A stretch of DNA of 54,125 nt from Melioribacter sp. GTDB lineage: Bacteria > Bacteroidota > Ignavibacteria > Ignavibacteriales > Melioribacteraceae. The stretch is taken from assembly GCA_003155655.1 (NCBI GenBank), contig PMDS01000097.1, forward strand, positions 97,251 through 151,375, written 5' to 3'. Position numbers and translations under genes: made by a program. Below, piece after piece: positions 16,589 to 25,346 of the stretch (positions are counted from its first letter, which is position 1; every line of letters begins with the position of its first letter). The notes under the pieces were generated by a model. That model worked only from the letters and a program-made list of their open reading frames with translations, was not told where the DNA came from and did no database searches.

Positions 16589-19500
16589 ATGCCGATAAAA
16601 GAAAACAGCAAACTCGTGTCAATAATAATACCCGTCTATAATCAAGTTGATTTTACACGCAAGTGCTTTGAATCAATAAAACAAAATACCTCAACCGGGG
16701 AATACGAAATTATTGTTGTAAATAATGCATCTACCGACAATACTCAGGATTATTTAACGTCTCTAGGGAAAGAAATATTGACAGTTAATAATGCAGAAAA
16801 TCTTGGATTTGTTGATGCGTGTAACCTTGGAGCAGAAAAGGCTAATGGAAATTATCTGCTCTTTTTGAATAATGATACTGAAGTGCTGCCCGGATGGTTG
16901 AGCTCACTTGTGGAAGTAATAGAGCAAGATGAAAAAAACGGTGTGGTTGGTTCAAAATTCGTATACCCGGACGGTTCACTGCAGGAAGCCGGTGGAATTA
17001 TTTACGCAGATGGCAGTGGTAGGAATTTTGGACGCTTTGATGACCCTGCAAAAGAAGAGTACAATAGGATTACAGAAGTTGATTATATCACGGGTGCCTG
17101 TTTAATGATAAGAACAAATTTATTCAATAAAATAGGTTGTTTTAATAAATTATATAGGCCTGCATATTATGAAGATACAGATCTCTGTTTTAGTGCGAGA
17201 AAATTAGGATATAAAGTTTTATATGTTCCAGGTTCTCAAATTATACATCACGAGCATATAACAGCGGGTCAGGATTCAGAAGGTGGATTTAAAAAATACT
17301 TAAAAATAAATCACCAAAAGTTCGTAAATAAATGGTCTGAAGAGTTGTTTTACCATGAAGATCCGCCTGAAATATCAGGTTTTGAAGCATGTACTGCAGA
17401 TAGAAATAAAATTCATCGCCGATTGAATGCAAGACTGTTAGGATACGACAGTAGTAAATCATATCGATTTGAACAAGATCTTTCAAAAATGAAATATGAT
17501 GTATCGGTAATTTTGGCGGCAACTAATATTGCTAAATTACAAAAATGTCTCAAAGCTTTTACAACACAATTAATTTCAAAAGATAAATTCCAAATAGTTA
17601 TAGTTGAATCTAATGATGAAAAATGTTTAGAAGATGCCGTAAACAAAAATGCAGGATGTTTTAATCATAGTTATGTTTTTATTGGTAAGCAAAGCAAGGC
17701 ATCTGCAATAAATAAAGGGATAGAACTTGCAAAATCGAAAATAGTTGTAATACATTCGGAAGACTATCTTCCTGCAAATGATTACTTAGAGCAGCATATT
17801 AATTTCCATAAGGAACATCCCAATGAAACAGAAGTTGTAGTTTCAACGATTGATTTTTCCAGCAATGTTGAACTTACTCCATTTTCTCAATGGAGTTTTG
17901 AATGTTTGAAAAGAAGAAATGAGATGTGGCTTTCAAATGAAGAAACAAATCATTTAATGTTTTCGGCAGAAGGAGTATCTTTCAAAAAATCATTATTGAA
18001 TTACGCATTATTTCATCCATTCTATCCGTCATTTATTGCAGGTATTCAATTTGGAACACGCCTACAAAGATTTGTTCAAATCAAGATTTATTCTAGTCCC
18101 TGGATAAAATCTTACCTTGATAATCCAATTGAACTGAATGAAGAATTTAACAGGTATTATCTTGAAGGCAGGCTGCATAAAATTTATCAGGAAAACTATC
18201 CGAAGATTTCGTATGAGCTGTTTGGACTTGATCTAAAAACCCCGGAAGTAACGGCTGAACTAATTTTAATGATGTTACCAGATCTGCTCAAGCAGATTCA
18301 ACAAGCGGAAGGGCTACTGGCAGTAAAAACCGAAGACAGGAAAAAACTGGATAAAATAAAAATCAAGCTTTTTGATGTTTACAAATTAGCATGCCGTTTT
18401 GTCTGCGCCCAAGGTGCTCTTGATGATAGTCTAAATATACCCGACTATACAGGCATGGAAAGATTAAGAAAATACTTTGATGATAATTATTATAAGAAAA
18501 AATATTTACCAAAAATATGCCATACATCTAACCGTCCAAGAAATGTAAATGTTTTCAAAAACCCAAAGAAGAAAACCGGGCAATTAGAAGTGCTCTGCTT
18601 CTTCCCGCATAATCCTTATCCTCCAAGAACCGGCTGCGACCAGGCATTTATTGGAACATTGAACGCTTTACAGGAACTTGACTGCCACTTAACAATTTTT
18701 GGAACAACATACTATTCAGATAAAGTTTGGGAAGGACAAAAAATACAAGCATTTCTTAAGGACAAGGATGTTGATATCTATATTTACCAAAGCACAGAAA
18801 AAGATGATATTTTTTCTTCCCTAATGAATGATTTTGGCAAATCGGCAATGTTCAATTGGAAAATGCCGGATGGGCTGCAAAAATCTTTCGATGAAGTATT
18901 TGATCAAGTTCATCCGGATATAGTCTTGATAAACTATGCATGGTGGGGTAAGCTTATACAAAATCCGAAGTATTCCAATGTAACCAAAGTTCAGCTTATG
19001 CATGATCTTGTTTCATTTAATCTTGAAATGCAGGATGCGGCTGTAAAAATTCTAGGGCAGGGTCCATATCATCCGGATACTATACCGGCAGCGGCGCTTG
19101 ATGAAAATGTTTTTGCAAAAATGAATCTTCCGACAAATCTAGAAGAATATGAGATTTATGATCTTTTTGATTATACAATAACATTTTCAGAAAGAGAAGA
19201 AGCAGGAATAAAAAAATATGCAAAACATACAAAAGCTGTTACTGTTCCGGTTCCAATTAATTTTCAGAAATCTGCTTATAAAAACACATACTCGGCAGAT
19301 CCAATTTATGTAATTGCAAGCAATGTATTTAACATACAAGGCTACAATTATTTTGCGGCTAAGATTTTACCATTGATTAAAAAGAGAATACCAAATTTTA
19401 ATTTGAACATTATTGGCGACGGCTGCTGGACAGTAGCACAGATGGATGGAATTCGTCCACTTGGATTTGTTCCCGATTTGGAAGACCTGTACGCAAAAAG

Positions 19501-22414
19501 CTCTTTTGCCATAGCGCCATTAATAGGAGGAACCGGACAATCGGTAAAAATTCTTGAGGCAATGGCACACAGCTTAACAGCTGTTGCATTGAAAAATCCT
19601 TATCAGCGTTTATCAATACAGCATGGGACGAACGGATTTATAGCAACCAATGCCAAAGAGTTTGCCGATTATGTTGTTGCTCTATATACAGACAGGGTAT
19701 TATGCAAAAAGTTTGGAGATGCAGCTAGAGAATATATTTCAGAAGAATTTTCTCATGAACATGTTGTTGATGGTTTACGCCCTATAGTGCAGGATGCTAA
19801 AGAAAAACGTGTACAAAGATTACAATCATTGCAGAATATAAATATTACAATACAGGATGATGTTCACCGTGAAATAGAAAAAGAAAAACATTTTAATGAG
19901 CTTTTGAAATCATTTAAAGAGAAAGAAGACGGTCATATAGTTATTTTAAAAGAATCCTTGATGCCGCTTGATGATGATTATAAATCATATGAAAATATAA
20001 GAAAGTTATTGGATGCAGCGCCGCCATTCTATGTTCATATGGGAGGTGCAGGAGATGCCCTGCTGCTTCTATCTACATTTTATGATGAACACCCGGATTC
20101 TGTAGTGATAAGCATTGCTAATAATACAGAAATGCTTCACAGCTTTTTCAAACCATTCAACAAGCTTAAAAGGGTAATTATTTTTAGTTACCCCCAGCAT
20201 GATAAATTTCATAGGATGCTACGGAAGATGCTTTATATTCATCCTAACTTTTTAGGAATGGGTATTACCCCTCCTGTTGGCGATTACACAGAATGGAATG
20301 CTGAACTGGACATTGAAGAAAAATATGGCGTAAATACAAAACCGATGTGGTGTAAGCAATTTGAAAAAGGTAAAATTACAAATCCGCAAATTGTTCTTCA
20401 GCCGGTTGGCAGCCAGAAGGGAATGACATTGAGCAAAAGAAATATAATTCATCCCGTTCAATGGGTCCAGATTTTAAATTATCTTATTGAATTAGGCATA
20501 AAACCTGTTGTAGTCGGCACGCCAAAGGAAAATAAGGATTACCCACTGATTGAAGGTTGTATTGACAAAAGAAGTTTCAATTTTGAAGAGCAGATGAACA
20601 TAATAGCTGCGGCAGATTTATTCATAGGTGCGGATTCGTGGGGAAAATCTTTTTCAGCATTATGTGGAATTGAAACAATAGTTTTCCCGGCAATTGTAGG
20701 CAGTGATTTAAATGGCTGGAAAGATCATACAAATTATGTTTTCATAGATCCATGGGAAAGAATCTCAGTTGTAAATCAAAATTTTGGAAAACTCTTTAAC
20801 ACAGTGCGCGAAAAATTATTTCCGCAGATACCATATAAAGAATTTAATCTTACAAATGATTATAAAATAATTTGGGAAGGCTCACAATTTGTAAATCACT
20901 CTCTTTCGGTAGTTAACCGGGAAGTCTGTCTCAGTCTTATTAAAGATAATTATGATGTATCAATAGTTCCATTTGAGCCAAATCAATATTTACCGGATGT
21001 AAAAAGCGAGTATTACCAGCTGTTAGAAGATATAAAATTACCAAATTCAAAAGTTGATATTCACGTTCGCCATCATTGGCCTCCAAATTTGAATGCACCA
21101 ACTGAAGGCAGATGGGTAGTTTGGCAGCCCTGGGAGTTCGGCAGTATTCCAACAAAATGGGCTAATATTTTTTCAAAACAAGTTGATGAAATGTGGGTTC
21201 CAAGTAATTTTGTAAGAAATGTGTTTATCGATAGCGGCGTACCTGCAGACAGAGTTTATGTAATTCCAAGCGGTATTGATCCAAAGATATTTAATCCCAA
21301 CGTTCAGCCGTATAAACTTAAGACAAAGAAAAAATTTAAATTTCTGTTTGTAGGCGGTACAATCTTTAGAAAAGGAATAGATATTTTATTAAAAGCTTAT
21401 ACAGAAACATTTAACAGTGCCGATGATGTGTGCCTTGTGGTTAAAGATTTTGGGGGTGATTCATTCTATGCCGGTCAGACTGCCAAGGAAAAAATAAAAT
21501 CATATGCAAAAAATAAATCATTGCCGGAAATAGAATATATAGATTCATTCCTACCGGAAAAAGAAATAGCCGGTTTGTATAAAGCTTGTAATGTTCTTGT
21601 TCATCCATACAGGGGAGAAGGTTTTGGACTTCCAATTCTTGAATCAATGGCATGCGGTACAACCCCTATTGTAACAAACGCCGGAGCATGTTTAGATTTT
21701 TGCAATAAGGATAATAGTATTCTTGTTGATGCTAAGAAATTATTGGTGGAAGGAAACACAATTGGCGATATGGAAACAGTTGGAAATCCCTACTTGTATG
21801 AGGTAACACTGGAAGACCTAATAAGCAAGATGAAATATGCAATTGAGCATACCGACCATTTGGCAAAACTTGGAAAACAATCTGCAGAAGACGCATTAAA
21901 ATTTTCCTGGGAAAATACATCTCAAAAAGTAAAAGAAAGAATTGTAGAATTAAAAAAGAAGCTAATAATTCGTTTTGAAGAAATTCATTCAACAGAGAAA
22001 ACAGCGCAACTGGTATCAACAATATTAAAATATTTCTCTGAAGGCAAATTTGAAAAAGTAATACAATTGGCTGCTGAGGCAGAAAATACACTTCAAGATA
22101 ATCTGAATGGAAGTGGTGCTGAAACGCTTTGCACTTTGGAAAATGTTTGCGGTCTCAGTCATCTACAGATGAATAATATTGAAGATGCAAAAAAATGTTT
22201 TGAAACCGCACTAGGATTGAATCCAGCATCTTCTTTAGCATGTGTAGGACTTGGCGAAATATTTTTTATACAAGAACAATATGATAATGCAAAAGTGATG
22301 TTTGAATGGGGAGTAAAGAATGAGCCAAATAATCCTTCCGCAGTTGAAGCACTTTCAAGGGCGAATGTGCATCTGGGTTTGGAAGAATATCACAATACTT
22401 TAGTAAGAGGTTAA
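16589..22414 (+). CDS. Giant glycosyltransferase with five transferase-like domains and TPR tail
   Basis: At 1941 residues this is the largest gene here. Residues 1-260 are a GT2 domain (VSIIIPVYNQ, NNDTEVLPGW, YYEDTDLCF). Residues 302-520 are a second, weaker GT2-like domain (YDVSVILAATN). Residues 666-1050 are GT4-like (FFPHNPYPPRTGCDQAF; IAPLIGGTGQSVKILEAMA). Residues 1145-1430 are GT9-like (VHMGGAGDALLLL; FIGADSWGKSFSAL). Residues 1428-1800 are a second GT4 domain (WVPSNFVRNVF, FLFVGGTIFRKGID, HPYRGEGFGLPILESMACG). A TPR-like tail follows (1810-1930). The ATG has no strong ribosome site, and the frame stays open about 65 bases upstream without a better start. The GT2-like domain at 302-520 may lack catalysis. 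Confidence 0.92.
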   Translation: MPIKENSKLVSIIIPVYNQVDFTRKCFESIKQNTSTGEYEIIVVNNASTDNTQDYLTSLGKEILTVNNAENLGFVDACNLGAEKANGNYLLFLNNDTEVLPGWLSSLVEVIEQDEKNGVVGSKFVYPDGSLQEAGGIIYADGSGRNFGRFDDPAKEEYNRITEVDYITGACLMIRTNLFNKIGCFNKLYRPAYYEDTDLCFSARKLGYKVLYVPGSQIIHHEHITAGQDSEGGFKKYLKINHQKFVNKWSEELFYHEDPPEISGFEACTADRNKIHRRLNARLLGYDSSKSYRFEQDLSKMKYDVSVILAATNIAKLQKCLKAFTTQLISKDKFQIVIVESNDEKCLEDAVNKNAGCFNHSYVFIGKQSKASAINKGIELAKSKIVVIHSEDYLPANDYLEQHINFHKEHPNETEVVVSTIDFSSNVELTPFSQWSFECLKRRNEMWLSNEETNHLMFSAEGVSFKKSLLNYALFHPFYPSFIAGIQFGTRLQRFVQIKIYSSPWIKSYLDNPIELNEEFNRYYLEGRLHKIYQENYPKISYELFGLDLKTPEVTAELILMMLPDLLKQIQQAEGLLAVKTEDRKKLDKIKIKLFDVYKLACRFVCAQGALDDSLNIPDYTGMERLRKYFDDNYYKKKYLPKICHTSNRPRNVNVFKNPKKKTGQLEVLCFFPHNPYPPRTGCDQAFIGTLNALQELDCHLTIFGTTYYSDKVWEGQKIQAFLKDKDVDIYIYQSTEKDDIFSSLMNDFGKSAMFNWKMPDGLQKSFDEVFDQVHPDIVLINYAWWGKLIQNPKYSNVTKVQLMHDLVSFNLEMQDAAVKILGQGPYHPDTIPAAALDENVFAKMNLPTNLEEYEIYDLFDYTITFSEREEAGIKKYAKHTKAVTVPVPINFQKSAYKNTYSADPIYVIASNVFNIQGYNYFAAKILPLIKKRIPNFNLNIIGDGCWTVAQMDGIRPLGFVPDLEDLYAKSSFAIAPLIGGTGQSVKILEAMAHSLTAVALKNPYQRLSIQHGTNGFIATNAKEFADYVVALYTDRVLCKKFGDAAREYISEEFSHEHVVDGLRPIVQDAKEKRVQRLQSLQNINITIQDDVHREIEKEKHFNELLKSFKEKEDGHIVILKESLMPLDDDYKSYENIRKLLDAAPPFYVHMGGAGDALLLLSTFYDEHPDSVVISIANNTEMLHSFFKPFNKLKRVIIFSYPQHDKFHRMLRKMLYIHPNFLGMGITPPVGDYTEWNAELDIEEKYGVNTKPMWCKQFEKGKITNPQIVLQPVGSQKGMTLSKRNIIHPVQWVQILNYLIELGIKPVVVGTPKENKDYPLIEGCIDKRSFNFEEQMNIIAAADLFIGADSWGKSFSALCGIETIVFPAIVGSDLNGWKDHTNYVFIDPWERISVVNQNFGKLFNTVREKLFPQIPYKEFNLTNDYKIIWEGSQFVNHSLSVVNREVCLSLIKDNYDVSIVPFEPNQYLPDVKSEYYQLLEDIKLPNSKVDIHVRHHWPPNLNAPTEGRWVVWQPWEFGSIPTKWANIFSKQVDEMWVPSNFVRNVFIDSGVPADRVYVIPSGIDPKIFNPNVQPYKLKTKKKFKFLFVGGTIFRKGIDILLKAYTETFNSADDVCLVVKDFGGDSFYAGQTAKEKIKSYAKNKSLPEIEYIDSFLPEKEIAGLYKACNVLVHPYRGEGFGLPILESMACGTTPIVTNAGACLDFCNKDNSILVDAKKLLVEGNTIGDMETVGNPYLYEVTLEDLISKMKYAIEHTDHLAKLGKQSAEDALKFSWENTSQKVKERIVELKKKLIIRFEEIHSTEKTAQLVSTILKYFSEGKFEKVIQLAAEAENTLQDNLNGSGAETLCTLENVCGLSHLQMNNIEDAKKCFETALGLNPASSLACVGLGEIFFIQEQYDNAKVMFEWGVKNEPNNPSAVEALSRANVHLGLEEYHNTLVRG

Positions 22415-22415
22415 A

Positions 22416-23930
22416 ATGCCAAGGCTAACATTATCAATGATAGTTAAGAATGAAGAAAAGTATCTTCGAGAATGCCTGGAATCAGTAAAAGATTTGGCAG
22501 ATGAAATAGTCATTGTAGATACGGGATCAACCGATAATACAATAGCAATAGCGCAGGAATTTAGAGCAAATGTTTTTTCATTTGAGTGGGTAAACGATTT
22601 TGCCGCTGCAAGAAATTATGCATTAAGCAAATCAACAGGTGATTGGATACTTTATATTGATGCAGATGAACGGTTAGATCAAAAATCGGTTACAGAACTG
22701 AAAAACATTTTAGATAAAAAAACAAAGTTTGGATTTTATTTTACAATACAAAATATTGATACTGATGAAAGCCGAGACAATTCCTTCCGTTATGTAAGGT
22801 TGTTTCTTAACAGTCAAGGTATTGAGTTTACAGGGAAAGTTCATGAACAGATAGAGGAATCCCTTGTAAAAAACGAATACCAATTACTAAACTCAAATAT
22901 TATTATTAATCACACCGGTTATAATGTTTCCAAAGAAGAGAAACAAAAAAAAGCAAAAAGAAATCTAGATTTACTATTAGAAGAATATAAAAATAAAAAC
23001 TCAGCATATTATGCTTTCCAACTAGGAAATACATATAAAGTACTAAAAGACTTTGAGAATGCTAAGAAATATTATCTTGCAGCCAGTAAAGATAAATATT
23101 TGGATACCAGCTATGTTGTTGAATGTTTTTCATCAATAGCATTCATTGAATTAAACAATCATAATGTTTACGGAGCAGAGAATTATATAATAAAGGGGCT
23201 TCAGTATAAAACAAAGAATGCTTATGCACACATGCTAGCTTCGAAAATATATTTCCGCAAAAAAGATTATCAAAAAGCAGAATTGCATTGCAAACAATCT
23301 TTTGAATTTAACAGAAAAATTAATTATTTCGAAAAAGGGATCACAATTAAACTGGATCTTGAAGAAATAATATTTTTCGGAATGATGGTTGCCATACAGA
23401 ATAATAATATAAGCAGCTTTAAATTTTACCAAAGCGAACTATTCCTTGATTATCAAAATAAAAAGTATATAGATGCCAAGGAGCGTATTGAAGTGATCCG
23501 CAAGTTGGTAAGTGCAACAAAGCTTTGCGGCAGTGATATAGAAATATTGATTAAGATGGTTAATGATTACAGCATCAATTTAATAATAATGCTTTTACAA
23601 AATGAAACTGATAATCAATTAAAGCTGAAAATATTTGAAATACTAACGAAAATATTCAGAGGCAATATGGAAATAAAACTTGCGCTTGTAAAAATATACG
23701 AAGCGGCAAATGAAACAGGAAAAGCGATTAATCTTCTGGAGTCTGAACAGCTTGAACAAAATCCGGCAGCAATGTTTTACCTGATATCATTTTATCTTAA
23801 AATGAAAGATATAAATAAAATAAACTTTACTATCGAAAAGATTGAAAAAAACTTTAGTTCAATTCCTGAAGTTGCTGAAAGAATAAAATTTTTGAAAAGT
23901 AAACTATCTGCCTATACAAATCCAGTCTGA
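22416..23930 (+). CDS. GT2 glycosyltransferase with TPR-like C-terminal half
   Basis: The 504-residue protein starts one base after the giant gene. Residues 1-230 are a SunS/WaaE-like GT2 domain: LSMIVKNEEKYLRECLES, VDTGSTDNT, FEWVNDFAAARNYAL and YIDADERL, the last being the metal-binding DxD. Residues 170-490 are helical, with repeats such as AFQLGNTYKVLKDFENAKKYYLAA and YAHMLASKIYFRKKDYQKAELH. TPR-linked GT2 enzymes often modify proteins or peptides directly, so this may be the enzyme that attaches the first sugar to flagellin. That role is inference. Confidence 0.9.
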   Translation: MPRLTLSMIVKNEEKYLRECLESVKDLADEIVIVDTGSTDNTIAIAQEFRANVFSFEWVNDFAAARNYALSKSTGDWILYIDADERLDQKSVTELKNILDKKTKFGFYFTIQNIDTDESRDNSFRYVRLFLNSQGIEFTGKVHEQIEESLVKNEYQLLNSNIIINHTGYNVSKEEKQKKAKRNLDLLLEEYKNKNSAYYAFQLGNTYKVLKDFENAKKYYLAASKDKYLDTSYVVECFSSIAFIELNNHNVYGAENYIIKGLQYKTKNAYAHMLASKIYFRKKDYQKAELHCKQSFEFNRKINYFEKGITIKLDLEEIIFFGMMVAIQNNNISSFKFYQSELFLDYQNKKYIDAKERIEVIRKLVSATKLCGSDIEILIKMVNDYSINLIIMLLQNETDNQLKLKIFEILTKIFRGNMEIKLALVKIYEAANETGKAINLLESEQLEQNPAAMFYLISFYLKMKDINKINFTIEKIEKNFSSIPEVAERIKFLKSKLSAYTNPV

Positions 23931-23950
23931 AAATTCTTTATTAAAAAATC

Positions 23951-23977
23951 TAAACTTTTCTTTCGAGCCTACGATAA
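23951..23977 (+). promoter_or_regulatory. Sigma-28 (FliA-type) promoter of flagellin
   Basis: TAAACTTT at 23951-23958, an 11-base spacer and TACGATAA at 23970-23977 match the enteric FliA pattern (TAAAGTTT, 11 bases, GCCGATAA) in 13 of 16 positions with exact spacing. It lies 92 bases before the flagellin ATG, leaving a leader of about 85 bases. Flagellin is the standard FliA target, so context and sequence agree. Confidence 0.75.
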
Positions 23978-23982
23978 TATTA

Positions 23983-24063
23983 TTGAGATTAAAAAAAACA
24001 TAAAATCTCAAAAATAAATCAAGCAAGGATGCTTGAAAAAAACAAATCACAAACACATGGAGG
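23983..24063 (+). promoter_or_regulatory. Flagellin mRNA leader with CsrA-type hairpin and overlapping Shine-Dalgarno
   Basis: Two structures follow the promoter. TTGAGATT at 23983-23990 pairs with AATCTCAA at 24004-24011 around an A-rich loop. Then TCAAGCA (24019-24025), AGGA (24026-24029) and TGCTTGA (24030-24036) form a perfect 7-pair hairpin that shows GGA in its loop; CAAGGATG matches the CsrA SELEX core. A second GGA lies in the ribosome site GGAGG at 24059-24063, six bases before the ATG. Two GGA sites with one on the Shine-Dalgarno is the known layout for CsrA repression of hag in Bacillus. CsrA and FliW are encoded in this window. Confidence 0.75.
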
Positions 24064-24069
24064 TATCAA

Positions 24070-24858
24070 ATGGCTTTCTCAGTTAACTCAAATCTCGGTG
24101 CAGAACAAGTTTATGCAGCACTTGCAAAATCTCAAACTGCAACACAAAAAGCACAATTAAGTCTTGCATCAGGCAAAAAAGTATCATCTGCCGCAGACAA
24201 CACATCCGGCTGGAACGTTGGTAAAAAGTTGGAAGCAGCATCTTCAACAATGAAATCCCAATTAGCCAACATTGGTTCTGCAAAGAACTTCCTCAGCACA
24301 GCTGAATCAGCTCTTCAACAGGTTTATGATAAGTTGAACGATATTCAGTCAAAGCAGGCAGATTCATCAGATCCATTGAAAGATGCTACAAGTCTTCAAA
24401 GTGATGTTAAAACATTATCAGACGAAATTAGCTCAATACTTAGCAACACAAAAATTAATGGTGTTGACTTGTTAGCAAGTGCCGCAGCTACATTTGGCGC
24501 TGGTTCATCAAACGTATCAATCAATATTGGAGCAAAGGTTGGCGATAACTCTGCAGCTCTTACAGCTCTTTCAGCAGGTAATGCAGGCTCATTAACACAA
24601 TCTATCACAACTTTCCAAAGCAATATAAGAACTGCAATCACCTATATTGGTAACCAAGACCAGGTATTGGATTCAAGAAGTGAATTCCTGACCTCAGCAA
24701 TTGCCAATAATGATGCAGCAGTTTCACAGATATTTGATACAGACACACTTGATTCTCAAATCACAGCATCAAAGGGACAGATCGGATCACAATTAGCAAC
24801 ATCGATGATGTCTCAGATGAATGCAGCACCACAACAGTTATTACAGTTATTCCGTTAA
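24070..24858 (+). CDS. fliC: Flagellin
   Basis: The 262-residue protein has conserved terminal helices and almost no outer domain. The N-terminus carries a flagellin D0/D1 pattern (QKAQLSLASGKKVSSAADNTSGWNVG), and the C-terminus has SRSEFLTSAIANNDAAVSQIFDTDTLDSQIT before LLQLFR. The central part (about 110-190) is rich in Ser, Thr, Ala and Asn and offers many possible O-glycosylation sites. It is diverged from enteric flagellins, since the usual ARSRI.D.D motif is altered. Flagellin polymerises into the filament after export. The neighbours fliS and fliD, the sigma-28 promoter and the strong GGAGG site all support the call. Confidence 0.93.
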   Translation: MAFSVNSNLGAEQVYAALAKSQTATQKAQLSLASGKKVSSAADNTSGWNVGKKLEAASSTMKSQLANIGSAKNFLSTAESALQQVYDKLNDIQSKQADSSDPLKDATSLQSDVKTLSDEISSILSNTKINGVDLLASAAATFGAGSSNVSINIGAKVGDNSAALTALSAGNAGSLTQSITTFQSNIRTAITYIGNQDQVLDSRSEFLTSAIANNDAAVSQIFDTDTLDSQITASKGQIGSQLATSMMSQMNAAPQQLLQLFR

Positions 24859-24872
24859 TTGAGAGCATTCTT

Positions 24873-24898
24873 AACCCTCCTGCTTGCAGGAGGGTTTT
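24873..24898 (+). terminator. Intrinsic terminator after flagellin
   Basis: AACCCTCCTGC and GCAGGAGGGTT form an 11-pair stem with a very short TT loop followed by T residues. It lies 15 bases after the flagellin stop and would make flagellin a single-gene transcript. Confidence 0.9.
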
Positions 24899-25001
24899 CT
24901 TTATTTTTGAAACATGAGTTTTGAAAACCTTAAGAAGTTTTTGAGTTTTGAAATTTTAATTTATCCCGTGAACCGGGAATTTTAGACAAATGGTGAAATA
25001 A

Positions 25002-25340
25002 ATGTATACAATGAATTCCTTTAATACAGCTAACCAAAAAATTAACCAATATTTAAACAATGAAATACTATCAGCAACGCCTGAACAATTGATAATGCGG
25101 ATTTATGATTTTGCAATCGTGAATTGTCAAAAGCATAATATGATAAAAACAAATGACGCATTGCAAGTTCTAATTAATGCCTTAAACTTTGATAACCCTG
25201 CAGCAAAAGAAATTTCAATTGGACTTTTTAGATTGTACCAGTTCTGCCAGGATCAAATGAGAAAAAGGAAATACGAAATTGTACAAAAAGTTTTAACAGA
25301 ATTAAAAGAAAGCTGGGAAAAAGCACTTAAAAACAGGTAA
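25002..25340 (+). CDS. fliS: Flagellin export chaperone FliS
   Basis: The 112-residue helical protein fits FliS in length and pattern: a disordered N-terminus, NEILSATPEQLIMRIYDFAI as the first helix, and a C-terminal segment KVLTELKESWEKAL. FliS binds the C-terminal helix of flagellin in the cytoplasm and prevents early polymerisation. It lies between flagellin and fliD, the standard order. A partial inverted repeat (TCCCG...CGGGA) precedes it at 24964-24978. An alternative start at the Met four codons later (ATGAATTCC) is possible. Confidence 0.9.
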   Translation: MYTMNSFNTANQKINQYLNNEILSATPEQLIMRIYDFAIVNCQKHNMIKTNDALQVLINALNFDNPAAKEISIGLFRLYQFCQDQMRKRKYEIVQKVLTELKESWEKALKNR

Positions 25341-25346
25341 AATACT

